Source: Trichostrongylus colubriformis
Taxonomy: Eukaryota > Nematoda > Chromadorea > Rhabditida > Trichostrongylidae
DNA: 64,000 bases
Reading direction: 5' to 3'
Assembly: GCA_963978905.1 (NCBI GenBank)
Contig: OZ022256.1
Location: forward strand, 14,181,863 to 14,245,862
Positions 12,486 through 24,959 of the stretch are shown here, piece after piece. The notes beneath the pieces were generated by a model. The model was given only the letters and a program-made list of their open reading frames with translations, ran no database searches and was not told the DNA's origin. Position 1 is the first letter of the stretch. Each line of letters begins with the position of its first letter. A program made the translations under genes and the position numbers.

Positions 12486-15400
12486 ACGAAGACTTCTTTT
12501 CAGCTTTACTAGTACACCCCTCCTTGCCACTGCAAAGCTAAACTTGCGAAACGCATACGCATAGGCGACTTGATTTTTTTCATTAATTACATGAATCTTA
12601 CTGTAAAGGTGTGTTCCTTTTATCCCTGTTAGATATAAAATCAAGCATTCTGGGCTGAATAACTTGAAGCCGTAATGAAAGAGAGTCTGGAGCGTACAAT
12701 ACGGATTCCCAGACAAGCCAAACAGAGGTGTCTTCTGCTCGTCCTTAGCCCATCAATAGCCATTCGCTAGTGATTTCACGTTGAAGAATCCATTACATTT
12801 CCAAGCGCAGAGCATATGCCTTTGCTCCCTAATGAAGGTAAAAACCCATATGGCCTTCGACGCTGATCTGGGAGTGCCTCTGATATGTGCCACGCATCAG
12901 TCTCTACTCGGAATCTCAGTGTGCGTTGACATTTTACATGACTTTCTGGACCTGGATGGGCACGCAATGAGCAGGGATCTGGTCCTTGGACTATGTATGC
13001 TGTTGAGAACGGCGCCACTTGCCATTGCATCATCTCTATCATGCTCTATACTGCATAGAAAACAATTCCATACCTTATCTGCGGTTTTTTTATTGAACAT
13101 TTTTTCCTTTTGAATGAACAACTTTCTGAATAAACAATGAATGAACAATTCCTATTGTACATAGTTCCTTTGTAATTTAGAAGAAAACGGCTCCACTGCC
13201 CACAAACTGTTCCAAAAGAGCCATGGCAGGGCGGCAGAGCTCATCTGAAGCAAGGGCGTTTCAGAAACGCAAGCATAGAGTACAATGTCGAACCACCCTT
13301 TCAGAGGTTCCGTTCTGACCGTTTCCTTGTGCTCACTTATCTTTGCTCCTTTGATGCCCTCTACATCTACTAATTTCGTGCTTACGAAATGTCAGTTACC
13401 TTGTAATTTGAACTTCTCATACTGCTTTATCTTCACTGTGGCATTACATACAAAGGGGGGAATTATTGTCACATTGTCATTATTCACCAGATCCAATAAG
13501 TGTTGCCACTTAACATTAGCGCTGCGCAATCAACGACTATGTCTATTACCAGGTTAACGTTATCTGTTGAGGCAGCAATTCTTGCATGGGCTAATCTGCT
13601 GGAACTAACAAGGGACCGGTGCGGTGCATGACTAATGCGCATCTAATGCACCATCGTAATTCACATCCGTACAAAAGACATTATCGAGAGCACTCAACGG
13701 ACGGCTCTGAAACAACAATCCATTATGAATTCGCATAGAAAATGGTAATCAAGGGACTGTTGTGGTACATTTCACGCAACCACGAACAATCAGCACTGAA
13801 TAACTGATGGATCTCTGGTGGAACGATAGTGGATAGTGGTAGCGAGGCTCGATTTGGACGGGGCTCCGATGGGAAATCGGTTAACAACGGACGGATACGC
13901 GACGGAAATTGCCTAAGTAATAACCCAGAGTTTGCGATTGAATTACTCAGAATATTAACTGAAATTTCCCTAGCAAATAATAGTTTCCCGGAATACTGGA
14001 CAGCAACTTGATGGCAGGAAATGCATGAACAAAAATGCTTTGTGAAGGGCACTCCAATAAGAGCAAATTTATGGAACAATAGAGATAGAAAAACAAAAAG
14101 CACCAAAAAAACAGTACAAACACACAAAAAGTACCAAAAAACAAACAACAAAAAGTAAAGTAAAAAGTGTATTTTTGTTCTGTAAGAGTGCACGGTTAGC
14201 TTTGATTCATCAAATATTAGGAGAGGGAGGAATTTCGGACGTGGAAAATGGAAAATCGAAAGTTGGATTGCTCGATATTCGCGGACCTACACTTGGTCGT
14301 TCGAATTCACCTTTCTTATGGCAAAGTTAAAAAAGCATTTATCGGAATTTCATCGTCATTTCAACGATTAAATGCAAAATATGGAGGTTCGCCGAGATTG
14401 ACTATCACTGCAATTGTAGATACTACTTACTACGCTTTATTGATCGAAGTAGAGAGGATCTGCAATGTGGAGCGGATGAGAGGAGCTTCGCAAGAGGCGG
14501 TCTGTGAGCCGAATCCGGCTAACATAAACCAAACTCATCCGGAAGGATGGAAGCATTGACCTGCAATCCCCCCCCCCCCCTTTGCCCTCGTTAGTCAATG
14601 CATATGTGGGCTAAATCGCATATTAAATTGCTACTGCAACTCTGAACACGAATGAAGTGCATGGCGCTTTCAATAAAAGATCAACGGCGGGTGCTTCATA
14701 ATTTGCCCTCGAGTAAATCAGTGGATTTGGATCAAATAGAAGTAAATCATGTAAATATCGGATAATAAATATAAAATTATTTTAAAACAATGAATTGCTG
14801 AATATTTCATAAAACTCATAAGCTCTGCGCTAAACCATTTCTTCAAAAAAAAAAAATCTGTCATGAAGAAAGGGAAAGAAGTTGACTTCTGGTCGCCTGG
14901 GGACAACGTAATACGGGAGCTGTTTTTCACCTCCAGCGAACATTTTACGCCTCGTTCAACCTGTTATTGTGGGAACGTTAGCAGAAAATAGAATCAAAAT
15001 TAATTTTATGTATTTTAATGGCTTCTCGTAAAGTAGAGCTTGCATAAATAAATCGTTGATTTATGAATGTCATTTAGAATTATAGATGACTATTAAAGAT
15101 TAAATGACCGATTTTCTCAGAAGTGCTTCATATATTCATGTTTATGAAATGATTTCTGGAAATGATTGTGATATATGTTGGGCAATTAATCTCCGAGCAT
15201 GAAAGTGCAGCTGTACAGCTCCCTTTCCTCTATAAACCCGTAGAGGCTTGGAACTACTTCAATAATTACGAGAAGAAATCAGATAGGTGGAGCATCATCG
15301 ATATACTCCACTTCAGCAAAGTAATTTCACACCCTTTCACGGTTTCACTTTGTGACGGCTTTCTGTGAAAGATACCTTAATGAGGATTGCGGAGTGGCAG

Positions 15401-15907
15401 GCTGTTCACAAGATTCGTTCAGGATTAAAACTGATAGCGTGCTATCTTCTGAATACACTTGATTAATTGTACCCTCATTCGGAGAAGGTTAATCCTAACA
15501 GCTTTCAAAGAGCATGATGAACTACGATTTATGAACTTTCAGGAATAGGGGCGAAACGAGCTATTCATTACTAATAACACTAAATTGAATGTTATTGGAA
15601 TGTCTCCTTTTTTGAATTAACTTCTTCATTCAGTGGGTGTCTAGACACAGTAGCCATCAAGCCATGGGTCCTCCGCTATGGTGATCAGAAAAATTGCCGT
15701 CACATTTTCGACTTCTGTGTATAAGCATGTTAATATCTCGCTGCGAAATATGCATGAAGGTTCAAGAGACTACCAGTCTACTAGCTTGCAACTACCCGTT
15801 CTGCATTCTTCCGGCTAGTTCTTTCCTAGACCCAAAAAAAATCTAAGGAATTGGATAGAGATTCTAAACAACTGTCGACTAGTAAGTTTGATGCGCACCT
15901 GTTCAGT
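12486..15907. other. No gene recognised
   Basis: A poly-C run lies at about 14569-14580, and an A-rich region of ACAAAAAGTACC-type words lies at about 14090-14170. The latter produces a hydrophobic minus-strand frame that I read as compositional. No domain or exon chain is recognised. Confidence 0.4.
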
Positions 15908-15910
15908 TTA

Positions 15911-16084
15911 GGCCGCGTTCATACTTTGCGCAGGCAGGGCGTGGCTGTGTTTAAAGGCAGCGAAGCAGAGTGGCACAGGAGAGATGCGGAGACGAAGCAG
16001 GCAACAAGGCAGAGTGGCACAGGCAGAGACTCAGAGACACGTAGACACGTCCTGCCGCCGGCATCTCAACGTATGAATGCAGCC
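15911..16084. mobile_element. PIF/Harbinger-like MITE, copy 1 (174 bases)
   Basis: Inverted ends GGCCGCGTTCATACTTTGC (left) and the mirror of GGCTGCATTCATACGTTG (right) enclose a purine-rich core. TTA lies directly outside both ends (15908-15910 and 16085-16087), a three-base TWA duplication. A TWA duplication with GGC-type ends is the hallmark of the PIF/Harbinger superfamily (known from that family; assignment inferred). The copy at 44233-44406 is exactly the same length. Confidence 0.8.
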
Positions 16085-16087
16085 TTA

Positions 16088-17136
16088 CAAGGTATACACT
16101 TGTATTAAGATCATGACCGCCAACATGTGAGTTCAGACCTTTCGGCCTGTCGGTGGCAATTGTCACCATCAACTTCACCAGTCCGCTTTAATTAACTCTT
16201 TTCCAACTTGTCTTAGCCATCTGTCAGCTAGATGTTAACTTCTTTCAGACAATGTCAAGATGTTATAGGGTTTTATATGGTTGTAAAATGTTACGGGATG
16301 TAACCAACATTTGTTCTTTACTTGCTTTCGCAGCATGCTGGTAGCAAAGTCCACTGCATCCCAGATCCCTTTTTATTGTCGAAAACTTTCCGAATTTCGT
16401 TTGAGTGTTATTTATGTACTTACAATTGATAACAACAGGAACAAACCATTTTCACAAAGAAATTGTAGCTAGATGGATTAAACAGGGGCTGGTTCCAGCT
16501 TCAAAACCTCAATAAGAAAACGATGTCAATGAAAGTGCAGAAAGGTAGCATGAAAAGGTACACGAATAAGTGAAGGAAGATCGGTGAGAGGAAGGATTTG
16601 GGCAATCCGCGGCGCGAATGAACTTTGTAGCTGGGGCTAATCCGCTTGTACAGTGTTTGCGTGGTACGAATTTAGCACCGAATTACTCGCGGCTAAACCC
16701 TGGTATCCTCACCGTCATGGAACAGTATTTGCACATGCGTACACATGAAAACAATCTGAAATATAGGTTGCGGCAAAAGTGGTGCAATTACGACCAATGC
16801 TCCAAGGGGACAACCGAACTTTGAGAGCTGTTGTACTTTCCTCTTCATTATTAGACGAAGAGATCAATGATTTAGTTGCTCGAGCTTTGTACGGCTTCCT
16901 TTAGAAAGCATGGAAACACTAATGGAGCCAACCATGTGTCTCGGAAGCCAGCCAATGTCCCATTTGACCAAACACCGATTCCTGACGAAGTAATGGACAG
17001 TGCAGGCGAACCGTCGTGTCGCGCCGAACCACGCTGCATACTGGTAGTCTTCTACAGGACCTGTTGGCACGAGGGGATGGAATAGAATCCAAAAAAACAA
17101 AGTGCCTTTGAAAATAGCTGCCGCTAAGCTCCGTTA
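16088..17136. other. No gene recognised
   Basis: Nothing recognised on either strand. Confidence 0.4.
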
Positions 17137-17260
17137 GCCGCGTTCATACTTTGCTATGTCGGCGGCAAGGAACGGCTGCGTATCTCTGGGTCTTCCACTC
17201 TGCGACCAAGTCTCGTTCCTGCGTCCTTCCTCGGCCCCCTCTATGTACCGATGCCGCAAA
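17137..17260. mobile_element. Truncated PIF/Harbinger-like MITE
   Basis: TTA is followed by GCCGCGTTCATACTTTGC (one G shorter than the family end). The next bases, CGGCGGCAAGGAACGGCTGCG, parallel the start of the copy at 44233. The expected mirrored right end with GACCGCGGCC is not found, so the right part is lost or eroded. The right boundary is approximate. Confidence 0.5.
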
Positions 17261-18482
17261 AGCACACATGCTATCAAGCTTCTCCACTAGAGTTGAGGCA
17301 CCCGAAATTGGTCATTGGATGTCAGTTACATTATTCACTGACGATCTCACACTACTTCAATCCACGGTTCTGAACGGCAGCTATCCTGGTGAAAAAGCCC
17401 AAACTTCCTTTTACCATTTTTTTCGAACCCGTATCTTTTCTAGAAAAGTTCACAAAATAGATTGTCATTACAAAATTGCAGTGATACCATCCGATTTCAA
17501 ACGGCAAAGAAGAATGAGTAACGAAATGTCAAAAAGTAAGAAAAAAGTAAAATACTGAGTTGTTGATGGGCTAGCCGGGGCGTTCGGAGTGCTTGTTTTT
17601 GCGTTCAGGCGACAACAAATCGGCACAAGGCACGGCGTCGAACCAAAGACCATATGATTTCATTATTTTGTCCAGCAATCTACAAGCACTCGATATATGA
17701 CATTAACGGTGTTGAGTGGCATGTGGTGCTGTATAAGATGGTACCGAGATTACCACCGTGAAAGCTAGTTTCCCAGTACCTATAGGATTATCTGCACTAA
17801 TAATTGTAATTACCGTTACAATTTTGGCTGACGTCAAAACTAACGCTCTTTCTCCAAAAAATAGATCTTCATCAAGTGTGAAGGAAAAGATGTGTAAAAC
17901 TATCGCATCGGGATGCGCCATGTCTTCAACATCCACTGAAATTGAAGTCATTTGAAATTTTCGAATTGTCCCTTCGTAGATCCTCGGCATCGGTATTAGT
18001 ATCAATATTTCTGTCATTCCAACGTTGTGAAGTGAAATTCTTCATGGAAGGTATGACGTTTCAGACTGCCTCCCTCAGAAAACCAAAAGTGGATCAAGAT
18101 TCAAGAATGTCCACTTTTCGTACCAGGTAGTCATTTAAATTTGGAACCTCACAAATTCCGGACAGTGAAGGACAGAATAATGTGAACTGACGGAGATCGG
18201 CTGGTGTTGTCGTGCCTCGCTGTCTGCATCAACCGCTATAAAGATGCAGAAGACACGAAAACACGTCTACGACAAGGATAAACAGATAGAAGCGGGTTTT
18301 TTTTCCTCAAACTTCCCACCTTCTTATTATGACCTTCCTCTGCTGTTGCACTACATAGCAGCCCAACATTTGATCTCCTGAGGCGCTGTTGAGAAGAACG
18401 GGTCTGTAGGTCTGCGTCCCAATAAGTGCAATGTATCCCTCAAGAGCGGTATGTTTGGTAACCTGAGCGGCTGTAAAGCTTA
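17261..18482. other. Unrecognised region with one possible exon
   Basis: Apart from the possible minus-strand exon at 17703-18010, I see nothing recognisable. The phrase TATAAGATGGTA at about 17731 recurs near 21086, suggesting a minor shared repeat. Confidence 0.35.
17703..18010 (-). CDS. Hypothetical exon, unknown family
   Basis: A minus-strand frame of about 100 codons ends with TAA at 17703. A possible acceptor (GACAG) precedes it at about 18011. The protein alternates short hydrophobic stretches with acidic turns (VDVEDMAHPD, FTLDEDLFFGERA, ADNPIGTGKLAF), loosely like an extracellular beta-sandwich, but I recognise no specific domain. No partner exons were found. It could be one exon of a minus-strand gene or chance. 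Confidence 0.2.
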
Positions 18483-19538
18483 CAAGGGAAGGATACCAGG
18501 TCGCACTGGCCATTTGTAACGAGACATATATCATCACATGCGTTTCTGGATGCTGATCTCAAATCAGTTTTCAAAATCTACAAAGCTATTCTCTGAATGG
18601 AGTTATTGAGGTTTTTCTGAAGAAGTGATTCTATTACACAGGAATTTCGGAAGTCCATGCGCGCGAGCCAGTCCTTCTCGTGCGAAACTAGTGTGATTTT
18701 CGTGTTTAGGGACTCGAATTACCCCAAGGGACAACTTTTTAGCCAATTCGAGAATTTGACCAAATTTCGGACAAATTCACGGGCTACGGGGCAACCCAAT
18801 CAATAAAGGAGAAGTCGTTGACCCTAGCCGAGGAAATGCTCTTATTTGACGCTTGTTACGTACGTTTAGTGCGGTGGGCAAGTGTAACAGGTATGTGTAG
18901 GGTACCTTGTTCGGGTTGCAGGATTTTTTGTAGAAGAAAATTCAAAAACTACCACTTTATCCCCCGGCCACCCCCAATTTTCTGAAGTTGGACGAAAAAC
19001 TCGAATAGGCTGAGAATTTGCACAGAGGGGTAACTCGGCCCCCTGAGCGCGAATATCGTAATTGTTCTACGCAGCAACGCCTATTTCGTGCGTTATGAGA
19101 GTCTGCATATAAATAAGCTGGATCACAGAGTTTTGTGTAATCCTGAAGACAGGGATAGTAAACCAACCCATACATGTTTGGAACCTTGAAATGCATGCAT
19201 ACCAACATAAAAGTGCTTCGCAAGCGCGAAAAAATTGCATGAAATGCAATAAAGTGTCAAGTCCAGGGCCTGACCCGTGGTCTACCAATTGCAAGCCCGA
19301 ACGTTTACCTCCATGCCATCTATGCCACACCACAGCTGTGGATGCCCTCGCTTTTACCGCCGGAGTGATGAAAACCACGTTCCAACGTGTAGCCGTTCAT
19401 TCAGAAAAACCTCCATATCTCCGTTCAGAGAATCGCTTTGCAGATTTTGAAAACAGATTTGAGATCAGCGTTCAAAAACGTGTCCGATGATATATGTCTC
19501 GTTACAAGTGGCCAGTGCGACCTGGTATCCTTCCCTTG
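18483..19538. mobile_element. 1.06-kb inverted-repeat element with TTA duplication
   Basis: Arms of about 145 bases, starting CAAGGGAAGGATACCAGGTC on the left and mirrored on the right (CCTTCCCTTG), remain roughly 90% alike, including CGCACTGGCCA, TGTAACGAGACATATATCAT and TTTTCAAAATCT. TTA flanks both ends (18480-18482 and 19539-19541). The interior of about 750 bases has no recognised transposase, so this is a non-autonomous element. The three-base TTA duplication fits PIF/Harbinger-type insertion, but the end sequence differs from the GGCCGCG family here. Frames inside it (for example near 19190-19490) are not supported as genes. Confidence 0.8.
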
Positions 19539-19541
19539 TTA

Positions 19542-22500
19542 GTGCAAGGTGCACATCCTGATACGGTAGAAAGGACAAATGACTCCATCTATCTCAAGCC
19601 GGCCTTTGCCTGAGTATATGGTGCAAAAGCACTAAACCTTTTAAAAATGTGAGTTCAATAATGGGGAAGTGAAAGCAGGTAAACGATTAGACACTGACTG
19701 AGTATTATGGGCGGGGTCTCTCATTATATTGCAACCCTCGCTGATTATGGCGTGATTTTTCCCAAACGGGTGGAGAAAAAGCGTGATCGGTTTAAATCCC
19801 GTACTGACGTTGCACACATCTCCTGTAAAGCTTTTGTTAATCCGATAGGTGATTACCATTTGCGTCATTAGATTTAATAAAATCGTATAAAGTCGTAGTC
19901 GTGAGCATGTAAGAAGTGGTAGCTTATGTAATGGGTTCTATTTTAAGGTATTGCGGTGTGTACCACAAGGATTAGCAGGTGCTCAGCATGGGATTTCACA
20001 TGGGATTGCTTACGATAACCATCATTGGCTTTCGTCATTCATGGCATAATCTGTGGATTTCATCAACAATCAGGTGATCCTTCAAGGCCTCAGGCTTTTG
20101 CCAGTGCGCAGATGAATTTTCAGTTGCAATTCATAGTTAAATTTGAAATAGCGTGTTGGCCACGGCTCTGCTTTCCATAAACAATAAAGGACAAAGCAAT
20201 AATTCTTCTCATCCTCAAGGTCGTGTTCATACTCAAAGCTAAGGAAAAATCGGATCATTTATAAAACATAATAATTACACGTCGATCAAAGGGCTGAAGA
20301 GTATAACATACAAATCGATCACGCAACTTATGTTAGCCTCCACTAACGAACTCTCAAAAAGTGAATCAAATCAATCAACATTTTCTGTGAATCCGCCAAT
20401 TACTCAAAACTTTCTATAGAAATCCGATCTAGAGGGAAACCCTTAGGTCATTAGAAGGGAGCTTTCTCGAATGACGTTTCCAAAACAATTGTTGCCTAAG
20501 TGGGAATGGATTAAATCTGAACTGTTTTGCAATGCTAGTGATTAATTTGGTGAGATAAGACATCGAAAATCGTTTTCAAGGCTAAAGCTATATAAAAACG
20601 ATCCGCCTTTGGTTGTCTTCAATTGGCGATCACTCCCGCATTCCACTATAATGACCATGTTTTTTAACTTCTAACCATTAAAACGCACTGGAAACCCATT
20701 TATCCAATAGAGCTACGATTTCACCCATTCCACGGCTCCACCCTCGTGCAGACCACCTCGGATTCAGGATGCTGTCGCCAGGAATTAGAGGACATTAACC
20801 ATATGAAACTATTTAGCAATTTGAGTAAGGAATGGCGGCGAGTGGTAAGGAATTGTGATAGTTGGCGTGCATATGCTCTACAAGGATGACGCGACTTCCA
20901 CCGAAGAAAGCACTCTATGGTCTCAACGTAAGGATGAAAGAAAGTGAAAAGGGATACAGCCACAACATTCCATGAAGCCTTCAAGTACGTAAAAACTATG
21001 TACATTGCGTTAAATAGTTTTCAAAAAATGATTTTTGGCCTGGCACGAGATTACCGCTCAAAGATGAGCGTCTAAACGAGGATGTATAAGATGGTATCGT
21101 AGACAAATGACGATATCACCCATTCCTTTTGTTAACAGCACATCCACCGAATATAATAGGTTGTATCACCAACTGATTGCAACTTGCCCCCATCCCGGTG
21201 GTTGACGACAGGTGGGCGTTGCTGCACTCAGGAGGTGGATGTGGACTCACTTTGTAACCTTTGAAGTCCTTATAACTCACTTTGCAGCGCAAAAAGGCCG
21301 CTGTAATGACCAACTTTGTACGAGCTTCGCCGTCGGGACTTACTTTATTTCTGGCCAAGGAAGCACTGAGAGTATCAAAAAATGTGCTTTCGAATACCAC
21401 GAGAGGACAAACAAGAATTTCTTTAGCCAAATCAGCTGGATCGTGAGTTGGGTTACTGGAAAATGAGAAGGCAACGCTCACTTGCAACTATAAATCCACC
21501 CCTGTTCATTCTACTCTTGACTGAATCAGCATATTACCTCATGTGGTAAATAGCCATGAATGTGCGAATTCTTTAGAAATACATACTTATCAGCGACGGA
21601 ATTCAAGGTCTGCCGAATAGAAAAAAAACCCGCGTAATTTGTCAGACGGGAGGTCGCTCATACCCGGAAATCCATTGTCGGCTGCTGACAATAACAGCCT
21701 TTTCATCGCTTTTCATCGAGCGTTTTCAATAAGACTTTTGTTCTCCCAGTTGGTGACTGTTAGTGCAATTCATAGGCATTAGGAGAAAACAATTTCAATT
21801 TGTATTCAGTCAAGGAAATCCCTTTTCTGCATGACAGCTCTTGCGGAAAATAATAAGGTTTCTAGGTTTGTGATGTCATGCAGCTATTCCTAGCTACTCA
21901 TTTAGAAATAGTAATTGAAATGTGAAAAAGCAGTAGCACCTGGCGCTCCATTTTCGAATTGCGCCATGCACTCCACTTCTAATCAGAATAATGACGGCTT
22001 CTAAATAGGCGCATACTTGGCCTAAGCAAGAACCTATGTATTGTGAACCATGGTGATGACAGTGCAACTCGGTCAGGCCATGCGAGGAGACGACGGTCGT
22101 CTGCGCGTTCAAGAAGGGACAACCAAGTTACATGGCGCTCGCGTCCAATTCTGAACGGGACCATCAGGCAGTTGACGAGCGCTGCAATGCAATTTGCGTG
22201 GCGTGGGGACCTAGGTGGAAAATTCTGATGCAATCCTCCCCAAAATCACAGTAAGCATATTTCCCGCGAGGGCAATCGAAAGTGTGTTTTACATCAGGCT
22301 TTTGCGCCGCGGCGTGTGGCTGCGACGCCATGAGTGCGCGCCAGGGACGTCGCATCCAGATGGGACCCAAAGTGATTATCGTGTTGCGCGCGCAAATTAA
22401 GATAATGTATTTTGTCTCATCAGGATCTTAGCTCGCATCACGTCGCAGCCGCGCTCCGCCATGCGAAAACGTGATGTAGGGGCCCCACGCAGATCAGGTG

Positions 22501-22835
22501 ACATTGGACACCTAATAAGTGAAAGATCTGATTTACCTTGGGGATTGGTCCAGTTATAAAGCTGATAGCTGTACTATTCCACTCCTGCCTCCCCTCCTCC
22601 CCCCACCCACCTCCTTCTCTGACTCCATTGTGAAGGTGAAGTAGCTGAGCAGAGAAGTGACGACAGAGTGGAAGACGAAAGAGTGAGAATATAGAGAAAA
22701 TGATGATCTGAGGAGAGTGAAGTAGAAAAGGGAAAAAGCAGTTATGTATACAGACAACTGCACACAGGACTTGCCACCAGGGCACAGAGCCGAGGTCCTC
22801 GACCGCCGTGGGGGAGGGTGGGGGGGGGGGTGGCG
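19542..22835. other. No gene recognised
   Basis: Two minus-strand frames (about 20721-21005 and 21116-21487) lack recognisable domains. Both lie in sequence sharing short phrases such as CACCCATTCC, so they may be relics of a repeat. No exon chain was found. Confidence 0.35.
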
Positions 22836-23166
22836 TATATGACCGGAGGGGAGGGGGGTTCTCATTGCAGTGGTCCGCGATAAGCGTGAAATCTAAGGTT
22901 TCAGTAAGCAGATGAGAAGGGAAGGGTATTTCGCAGCGCACTTGGACGAGGAAATGTGAAGTAAAGATCTTCTTGCTCCAAGTAGGAGTACACAGCAATG
23001 AAACACATCGCAACTATACATTCCGGCGACAGTTACTAGTATTGTAGGGGTCAAAAAATGGTGGGGGGTTGCCCTGTCGAATACATGATCAGGGCACTCC
23101 CAGGTTTCGAGGAAAATAGACGCTTCAGGCGTACTGAAGCGTCTATTTCCCTTGACACTTGAGAGT
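22836..23166. repeat. R350 repeat family, rearranged copy
   Basis: This stretch matches 24960-25275 through AAGGGAAGGGTATTTCG, GAGGAAATGTGAAGTAAAGAT, TCCAAGTAGGAGTACA, GCAACTATACA and ACAGTTACTAGTATTGTAGGGG. Its right end (23089-23166) is a head-to-head duplication of the family terminus and forms a near-perfect hairpin centred at GGCGTACTGAAGCG (ATAGACGCTTCAG versus CTGAAGCGTCTAT). A poly-G run precedes it at about 22818-22830. No coding capacity. Confidence 0.65.
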
Positions 23167-24270
23167 GCTCTGGACATGCATTCTACAGTCCCGATCAACA
23201 TCTAAAATCTACGTACACCATGCGACAACTGACCTACCGCTTTGTCTCATGGAGCCTCCTCATAGCTGAATCGTACCTCTTGCAAGTTTGCTTGGGGACA
23301 AATCTTTGAATGAAAGGGGACAGAGCGGTGATTATGCCGAATCGGAGAAAAGAATAGCGATTCGGACATTAGTTGAGAGAGATCGTTTGACCATCGCATC
23401 ATCGCACTTTATTTTTTGTTGACGCGCTTTATACCGGCGCAAATATTTCGAAGGTTTCACCGTGAAGCAACTCGGTTTTCTTTTGGAAAAACAAATTTGC
23501 ACGGTTCTACAGGAAGTGAGCTTTTCTAAAGCTCATTTCAAAGCGCCGATGGCCAACATCAGTAACAGATGACCACCACTATCCATGATGATCAGTGATC
23601 TGTTCGCAATCCATTGACTGCCGTTCTGACAGAATTGTCGCTGGCAACAAACCGAATATTCAGTGACTATTGACTATCACTGATCTTCATAAAATCTGCA
23701 ACCCATCTCGTTTTATTCACAATGGTATAAATGATACATTCTGCATCTATCCTGTTCTTTTACATCCGTTGTGTCTACACTTTGCCTCCCATCCAATTCT
23801 ACAAACTAAATGAAATAGCCAGTGAATTGAAGGGCTTTCGCGCTCCTCCACCCTGAGTGGTCGATTCCAAGCTGAACTGCACCATCAACTTGAGCTGCCG
23901 GAACAACAGTTGAACTACAGCACAGACAGTGGTGTGGTATCGTCTCGTGGTAAATGGCTGGGTGGGGGGCACTTATGACGGGTCTTCGCGGGGAGCGCGA
24001 TGAGCGGCTCGTGGGTGCGAGTACCAGTGGCAGGGCATGGCAGCCTTCACGCGAGGCAGTGTGCCATGGGTGGAGAAGGCAGGGTGGCATGGGTACAGGA
24101 GGCAGTGTGGCATGGGTGGAAGTGCAGAGGTGACGCAGCCACGCTCTACCGGGCTCCCATGGGCAATCGATTCGGCAAGTCGTACTGATGGCGAGTGACG
24201 CCGCGAGGCGATGATCCGTCATATGTGCACACACCACTGGGTGGGTGCTCCAGTCACCTAGTCACTTGTC
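23167..24270. other. No gene recognised
   Basis: A G-rich stretch at about 23990-24130 has irregular repeats of GGCAGTGTGGCATGGGT. Nothing else is recognised. Confidence 0.4.
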
Positions 24271-24364
24271 TAGGTTCTTCTCGGTTCGGTTTACTTCCTC
24301 TGAATCACCAAAAGAACGAGATCTGGACCCCTAGAGGAAGTAAATCGAACCGAGAAGAACCTTA
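24271..24364. mobile_element. 94-base hairpin element
   Basis: Thirty-base arms pair almost perfectly: TAGGTTCTTCTCGGTTCGG at the left and CCGAGAAGAACCTTA at the right, with TTTACTTCCTC mirrored by GAGGAAGTAAA. The loop is about 33 bases. It is probably a very short MITE. No second copy was noticed in this window. Confidence 0.65.
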
Positions 24365-24959
24365 ACATCTGACCCGTTGTCGAGCCCCCTTTCCACCAGG
24401 GGATTAATAAATAATACTCAACAAGTAGGCAACGATTGGAGCATGTATGAACATACTTCGCAATGGTTATGCATACCTGTGAATGTTTAAGAAAGCTTTC
24501 ATAGACCCACTAGGTATTCAGTCAAGTGTTATTTTCGTGCAAGAGTTTCGATTCCTTTCAACGGAACTCTGCCATGAAAAGCCATCTGGATTTATTCCAT
24601 AGGAGCCGCATCTCTTACACCGCTATATCAAACAAAGCTTCTGAATGATGTGCCTGATGTGCACCGCACTTGCAACCAACGGTAGGTGTTATCTCGATAG
24701 ATGCAATGTTCAGTGAAAGCTTCGGCGGAACTCTGTCAGTGAATGAACTTTAGTACAAATGCATGCATCAATCTTCGAAGGCTGTTTGTTTTCAGGTTCA
24801 AAAAAGACGAAAATTAACAAAAAATTCTACCTAAATTTTTCGTTTTGGCTAGCACTTGATCCATGGCATAATAAAGCATGTATTCGCTATGTTTTGTACG
24901 GAGACATTCACCAAAATTAATGGAATTTATGACTAATACGGGTTTCTTCAGGGTAGCCG
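24365..24959. other. No gene recognised
   Basis: Nothing recognised. Confidence 0.45.

Noticed and set aside
13723..14193. A 156-codon minus-strand frame with hydrophobic segments resembling a membrane protein
   Set aside because: The hydrophobic part is the translation of an A-rich ACAAAAAGTACC-type low-complexity tract. There is no family resemblance or splice context.
22438..23013. A 191-codon minus-strand frame with a proline run
   Set aside because: It crosses the poly-G tract and the R350 repeat. The proline run is the translation of poly-G, and no domain is present.
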